From Halobacteriovoraceae bacterium (GTDB lineage Bacteria; Bdellovibrionota; Bacteriovoracia; Bacteriovoracales; Bacteriovoracaceae), in contig PBFR01000019.1 in assembly GCA_002718735.1 (NCBI GenBank), positions 62,001-126,000 on the forward strand: DNA of 64,000 nucleotides, in the 5' to 3' direction. A program made the position numbers and the translations under genes. The notes under the pieces are model-generated. The model searched no databases and was not told the DNA's origin. It worked only from the letters and a program-made list of their open reading frames with translations. Within the stretch, counting starts at the first letter, position 1, and every line of letters starts with the position of its first letter. Positions 44,198 through 54,073 of the stretch are shown here, piece after piece.

Positions 44198-45601
44198 TTA
44201 AAAGTTTTGTAATTCCACAAGGTTTTGAAGGCCATTCAAATAACCAACAATGCCATAAAGCATTCCTGAGCCCAAGAAGCCTTTTTGCTTTTTAAGCCAC
44301 AAAAAGTCTGGCCTTTCATAACTAAGCCAACGACCTCCAATAATGTTATTATTGGCGTCAAGGTCCAAGATGTATCGAAGTTCTTTTTTATCTGATCTGT
44401 AACTCGCAGTACCAGTTGTTTGTTCCCACCAAGCGTAGAATTCGTCATCACTTCCATCATTGATCCAAAACATTCTTCCACCATCATTTGCGTAGTGCAT
44501 GTCTGTCTGAATTTCAATCTGCTTCACAGTTCCAGAAGTTGCATATTTAACATTTTTTGTTTCGGAAACGACTTTGGTTTCATACTTATAAACCGGTTGA
44601 TTCCAAACTTCTTGGTCCCTTACAACCTCAGCAACAAACCCCTCGTTTTGAATCCCTATGAGGTTTGCAAGAACAATATGGAAGGCGCCAGGGTTAGTAT
44701 CCACACATTCAGGCGGTACTTCGTTTACCACAACCTTACCTTCTTCTATTTTCTTGTAGTATTCCACACCATCTTTAATAAACCAGGCCTCTTTAGGAAA
44801 CACAGTGTCGCACCTATTCCCCACTCTTCCAGTGTTGGTCTTTTTTGCAGTAATCCAGTTGTTGGTAATTGCTGCGTGATAATGACTCAACAGTGCCTTC
44901 AAGTCTGAGCTACCAAAATTTATAGTCACCCCGTCCTTTGAAAATGTTTGTGGACTAGGTTCTTTGAATTCCAAAGCGGCACTGGCCCATCCATTACAAA
45001 TCCCTTCCCAATACTCTGCTCCAGGAGAGGTTGTGTTTAAAACATCTTTTGTCAGCTTAAAACCGTTGTCTTTACCTGTTGCCAGATACATATATGCATC
45101 AAACTTTTCAGCTGGTGATAGTTTATCCAGCTCAGCTTGAGATAGCTCCTTCAAATTTTTCAATCTTCTTGGTCTTTCCAAGTCAAAGAAATACTTCTTA
45201 TGCTCTATCGATTTAGAGGCGCTTACAGTCGCCTTTTCATTTTTGAGTCTTTGCACATCTCCCAAGATTCTAAGATTAGTCTCAACCGAGTTTTCTTGGG
45301 TAAATAAAGACTTCTGTAGCTGCTCGATCTCTTCATCAATTTCACTGATCTGTACATGAAGTGGAGCAAAGTTTGGTGTTTGGTAAAAGTTGTTCCACCT
45401 AAAAGCGATCCCACCGTATATGTGAGGCCAAAATGAGCTGGCCCACGGAGTTTTGTCACTCGTCAAACTTCCTGCAAGCGGTAAGTCGTAAAAGTCAGCT
45501 TCAGCGTTGTCTACCATCCACTTGGGTTGTTGATTGCCCGAGTAGCCCCAGGCATTGCTTACCATTAAAATACAAATAATGAGTTTGGCCATCTTCCCCA
45601 T
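44198..45601 (-). CDS. Exported transglutaminase-like protein, Phytophthora GP42/elicitor type
   Basis: About 467 residues, started at the ATG at 45601 (AAAGGA six bases upstream) to give the signal peptide MGKMAKLIICILMVSNAWG. A central region has GICNGWASAALEF (Cys202), then CVDTNPGAFHIVLAN and DQEVWNQPVYKYE; Cys, His and Asp in this order fit the catalytic triad of the GP42 transglutaminase elicitor family, known from Phytophthora and marine Vibrio. Transglutaminases join glutamine to lysine side chains. A related protein lies two genes upstream (46989-48527). The family call is from motif memory, not a search. A 102-base gap separates it from the clostripain gene. Confidence 0.72.
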   Translation of the reverse strand: MGKMAKLIICILMVSNAWGYSGNQQPKWMVDNAEADFYDLPLAGSLTSDKTPWASSFWPHIYGGIAFRWNNFYQTPNFAPLHVQISEIDEEIEQLQKSLFTQENSVETNLRILGDVQRLKNEKATVSASKSIEHKKYFFDLERPRRLKNLKELSQAELDKLSPAEKFDAYMYLATGKDNGFKLTKDVLNTTSPGAEYWEGICNGWASAALEFKEPSPQTFSKDGVTINFGSSDLKALLSHYHAAITNNWITAKKTNTGRVGNRCDTVFPKEAWFIKDGVEYYKKIEEGKVVVNEVPPECVDTNPGAFHIVLANLIGIQNEGFVAEVVRDQEVWNQPVYKYETKVVSETKNVKYATSGTVKQIEIQTDMHYANDGGRMFWINDGSDDEFYAWWEQTTGTASYRSDKKELRYILDLDANNNIIGGRWLSYERPDFLWLKKQKGFLGSGMLYGIVGYLNGLQNLVELQNF

Positions 45602-45703
45602 CTCAAATCCTTTGTTAAAATTTAACTGTCTGGACATACCATGAATCAGGATTTTTGATGCTAGATTTATCTAATACGTGGATTTTATATAGGGTGAAAT
45701 TTA

Positions 45704-46987
45704 CTAAAGAAGGCTTCTCTCAAAAAGTGTTTCAAGAAATGCTCTATAAGATTTAAAGTATTTAGAGCTATAAGCTATTGAATTTCTGAATTTTTCTATT
45801 CTAAGCTCGTACTGGTGCTTTGAGTTTGGTAGCCAAATTCCAAAGGCCTTAAAGCTCCCCAAGTAATATTGATCTGCTTGGCCATGATAATCCGTACCAT
45901 AGGTATAAGAAATTATTGAATACTTTAGGGCCTCTTGAGCACTAGCACTAAGTAAGGCAAAATTCACTAACCCCTGCCCTAAAAAATGCTCCTCTAACTT
46001 AGCCAGCATCAGCGAAATATCTTTAGTTTGTCCAAGAAAGAATGGAACTTCTCCCAACGCTTTTTGAAGACCAAAAATCCAAAAAGGATTTCTCCGAAGC
46101 TGAAGGTTTATTTCAAAAAACAGCTTTTCAAAGGCCGGCATGAAGCTATTTTCAAGTTCGGTCACTGATAGGCTGCTTGCAGTTTCGGATTTAAACTCAA
46201 AGTTCTCATAGTATTTGGCTATTAAGGCAGGAATTTTTTTTACTAAGTAGTAATCCTCACCTGAGTCGCTCTTAAATGCCTCTTGTTCCAATTCATTTTC
46301 GACATAGTTATTTATCAAGTGATATGGAAGACCTTGAAAGTTTTGAATCTGAGTGCTTCCAACGAGGTACTTTGATTTTGCCTCTAGTGCAGTGGCAACC
46401 TCAATTGTCTGCATCAAGCAAGCGTCCATTGCAATGATTGATATCTTTTCATTATTTAAAAGATAGTAATTCGCTAGAACCTTCTCTAGTTGCGGAATCC
46501 CAAGTCTCCCACTGGGGTTTTGATCGATCGCCACCCCACCAAATTGCGTGCCGTCTCCATAGCCTTCTCCATGTCCCCAAATAACAAGCATGGTGTTCTT
46601 AGAAGGGTAGTTTTTATTTGAGAAGTTTAGAAAATCTAAAAGCTGTTCTTCTTGCCCTTTGGAAGATCTTTCATCGATTGTTCGCAAGAACTTCAAATTG
46701 TAGTCTTGTAATTTGGACTTCTTATATTGAGCTAGGTTTGTATCAATTTCTGTTTGATCAGGTAGTACTTCAAACTCATAAAGCTTGTCTATGCCAGGCA
46801 AATCTAGGTGAATGATTGTCTTAGATCTACCATCACTTTTAGTTGAGGCTGCAATTTCTCTTAAGTCCCACATAGCATAAGGAGCAAGATCGTTGTCGGC
46901 CTGCATATAGATCAAAGTTTTCCATGCTAATTCACAGTATGCCGAATTCGAGCACAGTAGTAAGATTAGTATGGAAAACAGTTTCAT
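45704..46987 (-). CDS. Exported clostripain-family (C11) cysteine peptidase
   Basis: A 427-residue protein with a signal peptide (MKLFSILILLLCSNSAYC). The C11 core is IYMQADNDLAPYAM, then VIWGHGEGYGDG (catalytic His139) and SIIAMDACLMQTIEVA (catalytic Cys190). Clostripain-type enzymes cut after Arg or Lys, often need calcium and are secreted. No second catalytic domain is visible. It starts one base after the stop of the transglutaminase-like gene 46989, so the two are translated together. Confidence 0.9.
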   Translation of the reverse strand: MKLFSILILLLCSNSAYCELAWKTLIYMQADNDLAPYAMWDLREIAASTKSDGRSKTIIHLDLPGIDKLYEFEVLPDQTEIDTNLAQYKKSKLQDYNLKFLRTIDERSSKGQEEQLLDFLNFSNKNYPSKNTMLVIWGHGEGYGDGTQFGGVAIDQNPSGRLGIPQLEKVLANYYLLNNEKISIIAMDACLMQTIEVATALEAKSKYLVGSTQIQNFQGLPYHLINNYVENELEQEAFKSDSGEDYYLVKKIPALIAKYYENFEFKSETASSLSVTELENSFMPAFEKLFFEINLQLRRNPFWIFGLQKALGEVPFFLGQTKDISLMLAKLEEHFLGQGLVNFALLSASAQEALKYSIISYTYGTDYHGQADQYYLGSFKAFGIWLPNSKHQYELRIEKFRNSIAYSSKYFKSYRAFLETLFERSLL

Positions 46988-46988
46988 T

Positions 46989-48527
46989 TTAATTGCTTGC
47001 AGCCTTCATCAGTGCCTCTACAACACGACCGATTGGCTGGCCTTCACGAGAAGCATATGGAGCAAGTTCATTCAAACGACTAATATCCTGGATTGAGATT
47101 TCATCTGCTTGGATATACTGGTCAGCAATAGAGTTTGCCTTGCTTCCAGTGTACGGAGTCCACAAAAAATCTGGGTGCTTATTCGTATACCACTCTCCAC
47201 CAATGATATTTCCGTTTTCATCCAATTCAAGATCGTAAACATATTGAACCTTGCTTTTGGCATCCATAGCAGCGTTGTCGTATGACAGACGCTGAGGTTG
47301 AGTTTCGATTAAATAAACAACCTCCATAACGATCCCAACAACACTTTTAGCTTCCTTAGATCTATATTTTTTAAACTTATCATTCTTAAAATTTGATAGG
47401 TCTACACTGGCATCTTCCAAAGAGTCAGAATAGTTGAATGTTTGAGGGTTGAAGTATTTATAATCGTAGGCAAGTACTGGGTGATTCCAAACTTCGTAAT
47501 CAAAAGTGGCATCTATAACAAAAGGAGAGCCTTTTTTGCCAATCTCTGAGACAGCTGTCACATGCCAAGTTCCAGGGTTTGTGTCAAAACAGTTTTGATC
47601 CTTAACTCTCCCAGACTCTTCATCTTTTTCAGGTTCGCTAATATTACATCTTCCGCCGACCATACGGGTGCTTTGGTAGCCATTTGCCCACAAGAGGGTC
47701 CCAAGGGCCTTAAGATCACTTGGAAGGAATTCAACCACACTTCCATTTGAAAGGGTAACAGGTAGGGCCTTGGTTGGTCTTGGCAGCATGTAGCTTGCAG
47801 GTGCCCACCCATGGCATAGGCCCATCCAGCTCTCAACTTTTCCAAAATTATATTGGTAGTAGCTTCCGGCCTGGAGCATCTTCTTGGTTAAGGTATAATT
47901 TGTGTCCCCTACTAATAGGTCATATTTCTCTGAAGGAGAAAGAAGGTTGGCATCTTCTGGCATTGAGTTTTTATGCCATTCATTAACCCAAGTCCAAACA
48001 TCCTCTTCACCAGGTGACTTAACACTATAGGCGTTCATCATTTGACGGTCATTATACCTAAAGCTTAATTGTCCTACAGCAATTGGCCAGTACCAATCAG
48101 ACCAAGGCTGGGTGTTCACACTGCCCTGCATTAGTCCAAGGGCCTCCATTGCCTTGATGTTCTTTACCAAGTATTCCGGATCAACAAGGTTTTCAGCTCT
48201 ATCAAGACTCTCTATCGGAGCTCTGCCTTTTAGAACATCATCTCCTGGCGATACAGATGCAAGACAAAGCTGGTTTCCATCGCTATTTGTGTGGCAAACA
48301 GATTTTCTAGCTTCATCCTTTTTTTTCACAAAGCTCTTTGAAGAAATTGACTGGTCATCAAACAATGAGAAGCTCACGCTCTCACAATTTTCATCATACT
48401 TCTGCAGCGGTGCATCCATAAAGGTCTTAGGACTGCTTTCGAACTTTTTTAGGTCCACCAAAGGACAATCGATGGCAAAAGCATTAATAGAAATTAAAAA
48501 TAAAAACCCCAGTACTCTAAAAAACAT
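46989..48527 (-). CDS. Second exported GP42-type transglutaminase-like protein
   Basis: About 512 residues from the ATG at 48527 (GGAGGG upstream), with signal peptide MFFRVLGFLFLISINAFA. The same motifs appear as in the 44198 protein: GLCHGWAPASYML (Cys238), CFDTNPGTWHVTAVSE and DYEVWNHPVLAYDY, and both end with a Y-(V/I)-L-D/E-L-D followed by NIIGGEW/RW and PDFLW. So the two are paralogues. It leads a two-gene unit with the clostripain-family peptidase. Upstream (48528-48714) is a region shared with the divergent M1-like peptidase gene. Confidence 0.72.
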   Translation of the reverse strand: MFFRVLGFLFLISINAFAIDCPLVDLKKFESSPKTFMDAPLQKYDENCESVSFSLFDDQSISSKSFVKKKDEARKSVCHTNSDGNQLCLASVSPGDDVLKGRAPIESLDRAENLVDPEYLVKNIKAMEALGLMQGSVNTQPWSDWYWPIAVGQLSFRYNDRQMMNAYSVKSPGEEDVWTWVNEWHKNSMPEDANLLSPSEKYDLLVGDTNYTLTKKMLQAGSYYQYNFGKVESWMGLCHGWAPASYMLPRPTKALPVTLSNGSVVEFLPSDLKALGTLLWANGYQSTRMVGGRCNISEPEKDEESGRVKDQNCFDTNPGTWHVTAVSEIGKKGSPFVIDATFDYEVWNHPVLAYDYKYFNPQTFNYSDSLEDASVDLSNFKNDKFKKYRSKEAKSVVGIVMEVVYLIETQPQRLSYDNAAMDAKSKVQYVYDLELDENGNIIGGEWYTNKHPDFLWTPYTGSKANSIADQYIQADEISIQDISRLNELAPYASREGQPIGRVVEALMKAASN

Positions 48528-48714
48528 TTTTCCCTCCACCAAATTTGGCGAGAACTTATGTTCTTTTAAACATTTTGGCCTTAGACCCTGTAATTTTTAG
48601 CACCTAAATCTTCTTAATTTTTTATAAATTAAAAAACTGCCTAAGCGTTTTTATTTCGATAAAATTTTAAATTACGCCTAATACTTGCTAAAGTTCATCA
48701 AAGAGGAGAGACAC

Positions 48715-50055
48715 ATGATAAAAATCACAATGCTAATGCTGCTCGCAGTCACACACGTTTTCGCAAACTTGGACCACGCACCTAAAAATTTTAAAATTGA
48801 ATCCAAGAAATTTGTGTTTGTTGACTTCGTAAAAGCAGATTATTTCTTAACTTTTGATGTAGCCTCAGAAAAAGCTACATACAAGGCCGTTATCACTTTC
48901 AACCAACCAGTAGCAGGCAGCCCTATTTTTGACATTATCGAAATGCCTTCCACATCAAAAGTTAATGGAAAGAATGATAAGGCAATCCAAATAAGTTCTC
49001 CAGGAGATGAAACCAAGTACGTATCTTTAAGCTCAACACTTGATTCCGGTTTCCATACATTTGAGTTTACAGGGAATATTAAAACCAACACTGACTTCAC
49101 AAGCGATAGTGCTAGATCAGGTTTTTGGATGAGCGATTTAACAGACAGAAGGTATCTTGAACAGTACCTGCCAACAAACTTGGAGTTTGATCAATTTGCA
49201 ATGAGCATGGATGTCAAAGTAACAGGTACACAAACGCCACACCGAATTTTTACTAATGGAACATTGTCTGAAAAATCAAGCAATCACTTTCACATTGCTT
49301 ATCCTGATTACTTCAGCTCTTCATCTGTTTACTTTCACCTTAGTGAGAAAGGTAGATTCAAGATCAAAAGCTTTTCCCACAAATCTATCGATGGCAGAGA
49401 GATCCCTATTGTTACTTATTCAAAGTCCAGTTGGTCTCTTTATGAAATAGAAAAAAATACCTTGAAGGTAATGAAAGAGCTTGAGTCCAAGTTTGGACCA
49501 TGGGGACACCCTTCTCTTACAGCATATATTGCAGGTATGGGCGGAATGGAGCACAGTGGAGCAACAATTACCTCAAGAAGTGCTCTTGGCCATGAACTTA
49601 CCCACAGCTATTTTGCAAGAGGGGTTTTGCCAACAAATGGAAACTCCGGATGGCTTGACGAAGCTGTTGCGAGTTGGAGAGATAAAGGTTACAAGGCCTC
49701 TAGCTCACCAGGCTACTCAGCCACTAACTTGGCAGCATTTTCAAACTATAAGAGAACGACAACAACTAAGGCCTACACTGAGGGAGCTGCGTTCATGGCC
49801 TACATTAATCTAAAGCTTAATGGTAACCTTGAAGGCTTTCTCAAGAAAATGTACGAAGATTACCTTCACGGACAATGGACTACAGAAATCTTTCTTAAAG
49901 AGCTGAATGATTTCTCTGGAATGGACTTTTCGAATAGCTTTAACAAGTACGTATATGGTTCAAATGAAAAGAAAGAGCATAATAAGCATAATGCTAGAAA
50001 AGGTTCACCTATGCACCCTAAGCTTACTAAGCAGCAGCTTCTAGATCTTCTTTAA
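48715..50055 (+). CDS. Exported M1-type (gluzincin) metallopeptidase
   Basis: About 446 residues, starting at the ATG at 48715 (GAGGAG, signal peptide to about residue 18). The motif GHELTHSYF gives H293-E294-x2-H297 and, 18 residues later, E316 in GWLDEAVASW: exactly the HExxH-x18-E zinc site of M1 aminopeptidases. The N-terminal part is a beta domain as in that clan. The usual GAMEN exopeptidase motif is replaced by GMGGMEHSGATI, which matches the same place. The C-terminal part is short (helical). It is exported and next to two transglutaminase-like proteins and a C11 peptidase. Confidence 0.85.
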   Translation: MIKITMLMLLAVTHVFANLDHAPKNFKIESKKFVFVDFVKADYFLTFDVASEKATYKAVITFNQPVAGSPIFDIIEMPSTSKVNGKNDKAIQISSPGDETKYVSLSSTLDSGFHTFEFTGNIKTNTDFTSDSARSGFWMSDLTDRRYLEQYLPTNLEFDQFAMSMDVKVTGTQTPHRIFTNGTLSEKSSNHFHIAYPDYFSSSSVYFHLSEKGRFKIKSFSHKSIDGREIPIVTYSKSSWSLYEIEKNTLKVMKELESKFGPWGHPSLTAYIAGMGGMEHSGATITSRSALGHELTHSYFARGVLPTNGNSGWLDEAVASWRDKGYKASSSPGYSATNLAAFSNYKRTTTTKAYTEGAAFMAYINLKLNGNLEGFLKKMYEDYLHGQWTTEIFLKELNDFSGMDFSNSFNKYVYGSNEKKEHNKHNARKGSPMHPKLTKQQLLDLL

Positions 50056-51281
50056 TTGATGATCCTGGCACCTCGCTTATAGGTTAGGTATGACCAAAGC
50101 CATTGGAGAAAAACGGAAACTCTGTTTCTAAATCCAATGAGAAAGTAGATGTGAATAAACACCCATAAATACCAGGCGATTGTTCCACCAAAGCGGAGTT
50201 TTCCAATTTGGGCAATCGCCTTGCTTCTTCCAATTGTCGCCATATGTCCCTTATCTACATAGGAAAATGGCCTTATCTCTTTTTCCTTAAAAAGTCTTTT
50301 TATTGCCTTCCCTACATACTTACCCTGTTGAATTGCAACTGGAGCAATCCCCGGAAGCTCTTCTTTTTCAAAATATGAGATATCTCCAATGGCGTAAATA
50401 TCCTCACAGCCCTTTACTTGAAGAAATTCATTCACAAGAAGTCTATTTCCGCGTTTTAAGTTTGCACCCACATCTGCTTCTAAATCTTTGGCAAGGTCTG
50501 TTGAAACCACCCCCGCGGCCCAAATAATTGTGTTTGCGTTTATTACATCGCTTCCTAGCTCTACTTTTCCTTTGCAAATATTGCTTACTTTGCTCTCTAG
50601 CCACACTGAAACGCCCAGCTTCTCCAATGCTCTTTTAGCTTTCTTTGAAAGTCCCTGGTCGAAAGTCGACAAGACTCTACTGCCCGCCTCAATCAGGATA
50701 ACTCGGGTGTCGCTTGGATCAATGTTTCTGAAATCCTCACTTAAAGTAAACCTGGCAAGCTCTGCAATTGCTCCTGCCAGCTCTACTCCAGTTGGACCGC
50801 CACCAATGATAGCAAAAGTGGTATAGGCCTTCCTTTTAACGGGGTCTTGTTCAACCTCTGCCAGCTCAAATGACATTAAAATATTCTTTCTAAGAGAGAG
50901 CGCATCTTGGATAGATTTAAGTCCATATACATGTTTTGCCCAGTCTTGATTGAAAATATGATTTTTTGCACCAGCCGCTATTACAACTTTGTCATACTTT
51001 AAGTTTTTATTATTTGATAGCTTAAGAAGTCTACTCTTCTGGTCAATGCCTGCAACCTCTCCCATAATAACTTCCACATTCTTTTGGCCTCGAAAGAATG
51101 CTCTTATTGGAACACTAATATCTGCGGGAGAGAGTCCGGCGGTTGCAACTTGATACAAAAAGGGCTGGAATAAGTGATAATTCCGCTTATCAACAACTAC
51201 CACATCGATATTTTTATTCTTTGCCAAAGTCTTGGTTGCATTTATTCCGCCAAAACCGGCCCCCACAACTATAACTTTCAT
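50052..51281 (-). CDS. ndh: Type II NADH:quinone oxidoreductase
   Basis: About 409 residues, started at the ATG at 51281 because AGAGGTT lies upstream and MKVIVVGAGFGGINAT is the FAD-binding beginning. A second Rossmann motif (FAIIGGGPTGVELAGA) binds NADH. QGKYVGKAIKR-type and C-terminal WYLWVFIHIYFLIGFRNR membrane-contact segments mark NDH-2. It oxidises NADH at the inner membrane without pumping protons, which would serve the NADH from beta-oxidation. Its stop overlaps the M1-like gene stop by four bases. Confidence 0.92.
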   Translation of the reverse strand: MKVIVVGAGFGGINATKTLAKNKNIDVVVVDKRNYHLFQPFLYQVATAGLSPADISVPIRAFFRGQKNVEVIMGEVAGIDQKSRLLKLSNNKNLKYDKVVIAAGAKNHIFNQDWAKHVYGLKSIQDALSLRKNILMSFELAEVEQDPVKRKAYTTFAIIGGGPTGVELAGAIAELARFTLSEDFRNIDPSDTRVILIEAGSRVLSTFDQGLSKKAKRALEKLGVSVWLESKVSNICKGKVELGSDVINANTIIWAAGVVSTDLAKDLEADVGANLKRGNRLLVNEFLQVKGCEDIYAIGDISYFEKEELPGIAPVAIQQGKYVGKAIKRLFKEKEIRPFSYVDKGHMATIGRSKAIAQIGKLRFGGTIAWYLWVFIHIYFLIGFRNRVSVFLQWLWSYLTYKRGARIIN

Positions 51282-51430
51282 AGTAACCTCTTTAATCCTA
51301 AGCTTAGCGCTTAAGATGATGAAGCCCCCATTCATGGCCTTGACAGCCCTTGCGCATAAGTGAATCAACCTTTTGTTTAATCTCCTATTCCACCTTTAGT
51401 TGTTACCATAGGTATGATTTAGGAGTTAGC

Positions 51431-54073
51431 TTGAAGAATTTTTTAGACATATTCAAAGGAACTGAAAACGCTTCGCTTAAAGCTTTCATTCTTTTTTTGA
51501 CTTTGTTTGGCGGCTCCGTCTTGGCATCTTTCTATATTTACAATGTAGAACAAGAACGAAGTCAAAACACTTTTAACAAGTATTCCATAAACATTCATGA
51601 AGCGATTTATGGAAGGTTGGACTATTATCAAAATGTGTTGAAATCCACCTCTGCTATGCTAATGGACAATCGCTCGCTCACGCATACAGAGTTTAAAAAC
51701 TACACCAACAATATCGGCATTAAAGAAAACTTTCCGGGCATGACCTCAATGGGCGTCGCAAAGATTGTTTCTTCTGAAGACCTTGAAAGCTTCATTTCAG
51801 AAATGAGATCCCAGGGGCTGAGAAGTTACGAGGTTTGGCCAGAAAGTGCAAACAAGCAGGTCTATGCTCCCGTGAAGACAATTGCTCCATTTGATACGAT
51901 TTTAAAACCTTTAAGCGGCTTCGATCTCTTTAGTGAGGAGTCGCGAGCGGTTCCAATGCTGGAAGCGTCAGTTGATGGAAAAGAAACAATTTCCAGAGAG
52001 CTTAAACTTTTAACCAAAGAGGAGAAGAATACAGAAGGGTTTTATATTTTTTATCCAATCTACTCTTCGGCTGAAATTCCTCCAAGGAAAGAACAAAGAT
52101 CGCTTCTAAAGAGTGGATATGTTTTTGGCGTTTTTAGCACCAAAAGATTGTTTGATACAATACTGGCAGAACAGGAAGGCACCACAAAATTCGTCTCAGT
52201 TAAAGTCTCAATAAAGGGAGCTGGATCACCAAGACTAATCTATAATTCAAACGCTGACTTTCAGCCCCAGTTTGTTGAAAATAAGACCTTGCCAGTTGCA
52301 AATAATGAACTCATTTTCTCCTATGAAAGCACTCCCTACTTTGAGAGTGAAATCGCCGCAAATTTTCATTGGGTTATTTTAGGATTAGGCTTTATTTTCT
52401 CAGCCATCATTTTTCTAATGGCAAAGAAAGTTTTAAAGGCTAAAAAGTCACTTGAAGAAAATGAAAAAGACCTTAAAAAGACCTCCCAGGCCAATGCTCT
52501 CCTGGCCAAGGAAAGTCAAATTTTAAGCAGCTCTCTTGATACCCAAACCAATCTTAAAAGTCTTGCAAATTTCTATTCAAATAATTTTGAATGCGGATGC
52601 ATTGTCTACTTTTCCGAAGAGGGAGATCAAAAGCTTTCCCAAGTTTCATTCCCAGAGTCCTATTCAGATGATTTAAAAAGAATTCAGTTGGAAGAACTAG
52701 AAAGTTCGGGAATCAAGAAGAAGGTGTTGGATAAGGAGTCATACGTAATTTCAGCACCGGATGAGGAACGAAAAATTGGTGAAATTATTGGACTGCCACT
52801 AACGATGAGAGGCAAGCTATATGGAATTGTAAGTCTTTTAAAAGAGAAGAGAGGTGAAACATTTGGACAGGATGCTGTGAAGCTCTTAAAACAGCTTACA
52901 AGTTTGACCACATTATCTCTTGAGAACACTCTTCTTTACAGGGAGGCACAACTAGCTAACAGACTTAAGGATGAATTTTTAGCAACTGTATCTCACGAGT
53001 TACGAACCCCATTGAATGTCATATATGGACATTCCCAGCTTCTACTAGAGGATAAACTTAATCCAGATCACAGAGACCAGATCCAAGCAATTTTTAGATC
53101 TGCAAAAGCACAGAGTGCCATTATAGAGGACCTCCTAGATATCTCATCCATTATTTCTGGAAAGTTAAAATTTCAACCACGGCCTGTTAAAGTAATGGAT
53201 GCGATTGAAACAGCAGTCAAAAGCGTGGAGCTTGAGGCCAAAAAGAAAAATATTGAAATCATTCAAAGTGAACCGCATCAATGTATCATAATGGGAGTAA
53301 AAACCAGGCTCGTTCAAATATTCTGGAACCTTCTAAGTAATGCAATAAAGTTCACTCCTGAAAAGGGAAAGATCGCGATTAAGAGTTCTATCAAGGATCA
53401 ACACTGTGTGATCCAAGTTATTGACACAGGTAAAGGCATTGATCCTGAATTCCTTCCACATATATTTGAAAAGTTCAGGCAAGAGGAGATGTCATCAACA
53501 AGATCAATGGGAGGACTTGGGCTAGGACTTTCTATTGTTTCACACCTTACCGATCTACATGGTGGCTCAATAGTGGTAACAAGTGAGGGAGTTAACCAAG
53601 GCACTACCTTTAAACTTTCATTCCCACTAGCAAGTCTGAGTGCTACGGCCGCAGCACAAAGAGATACAAGCAAGCCTAAAGAAGTAAAAGAGCATGATCT
53701 TCACGATATAAGTATATTGGCCGTTGATGATGAACCGGACTCTTTAAACTTAATCACCAGAATACTTAGGTCTCATAAAGCCAAGGTATTCACAGCAGAC
53801 AATGCATTAGATGCCCTAAAGAAAATGAAAACGGAAAGACCCGATGTGCTTATTAGTGACATCGCCATGCCTGAAATGGATGGATACGACCTTATAAAAG
53901 AAATTAGGATAAAAGAAAAAGGTCAGGGGACTCACATTCCTGCAATAGCCCTTACGGCCTTTGCTCAGGAAGAAGACAAGGCACGGGCCTTAAAGAGTGG
54001 ATATGATAAATATTTAGCTAAGCCAGTAAATAAAGAGAAACTAATAGACACCGTCGAGCGGGCATTACATTAA
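51431..54073 (+). CDS. CHASE-domain hybrid sensor histidine kinase
   Basis: I use the TTG at 51431, five bases after AGGAG; upstream codons have no ribosome site. About 880 residues: membrane segment (about 15-40), CHASE sensor domain (periplasmic, with GFDLFSEESRAVPMLEA), second membrane segment (about 310-330), coiled coil, GAF-like region (400-520), HisKA with SHELRTPLN, HATPase with NLLSNAIKFTPEKG, DTGKGIDPEFL and GGLGLGLSIV, and a receiver domain with VDDEPDS and phospho-acceptor DIAMPEMDG. CHASE domains sense small extracellular ligands. No separate regulator gene is next to it; the output partner is unknown. Confidence 0.92.
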   Translation: MKNFLDIFKGTENASLKAFILFLTLFGGSVLASFYIYNVEQERSQNTFNKYSINIHEAIYGRLDYYQNVLKSTSAMLMDNRSLTHTEFKNYTNNIGIKENFPGMTSMGVAKIVSSEDLESFISEMRSQGLRSYEVWPESANKQVYAPVKTIAPFDTILKPLSGFDLFSEESRAVPMLEASVDGKETISRELKLLTKEEKNTEGFYIFYPIYSSAEIPPRKEQRSLLKSGYVFGVFSTKRLFDTILAEQEGTTKFVSVKVSIKGAGSPRLIYNSNADFQPQFVENKTLPVANNELIFSYESTPYFESEIAANFHWVILGLGFIFSAIIFLMAKKVLKAKKSLEENEKDLKKTSQANALLAKESQILSSSLDTQTNLKSLANFYSNNFECGCIVYFSEEGDQKLSQVSFPESYSDDLKRIQLEELESSGIKKKVLDKESYVISAPDEERKIGEIIGLPLTMRGKLYGIVSLLKEKRGETFGQDAVKLLKQLTSLTTLSLENTLLYREAQLANRLKDEFLATVSHELRTPLNVIYGHSQLLLEDKLNPDHRDQIQAIFRSAKAQSAIIEDLLDISSIISGKLKFQPRPVKVMDAIETAVKSVELEAKKKNIEIIQSEPHQCIIMGVKTRLVQIFWNLLSNAIKFTPEKGKIAIKSSIKDQHCVIQVIDTGKGIDPEFLPHIFEKFRQEEMSSTRSMGGLGLGLSIVSHLTDLHGGSIVVTSEGVNQGTTFKLSFPLASLSATAAAQRDTSKPKEVKEHDLHDISILAVDDEPDSLNLITRILRSHKAKVFTADNALDALKKMKTERPDVLISDIAMPEMDGYDLIKEIRIKEKGQGTHIPAIALTAFAQEEDKARALKSGYDKYLAKPVNKEKLIDTVERALH

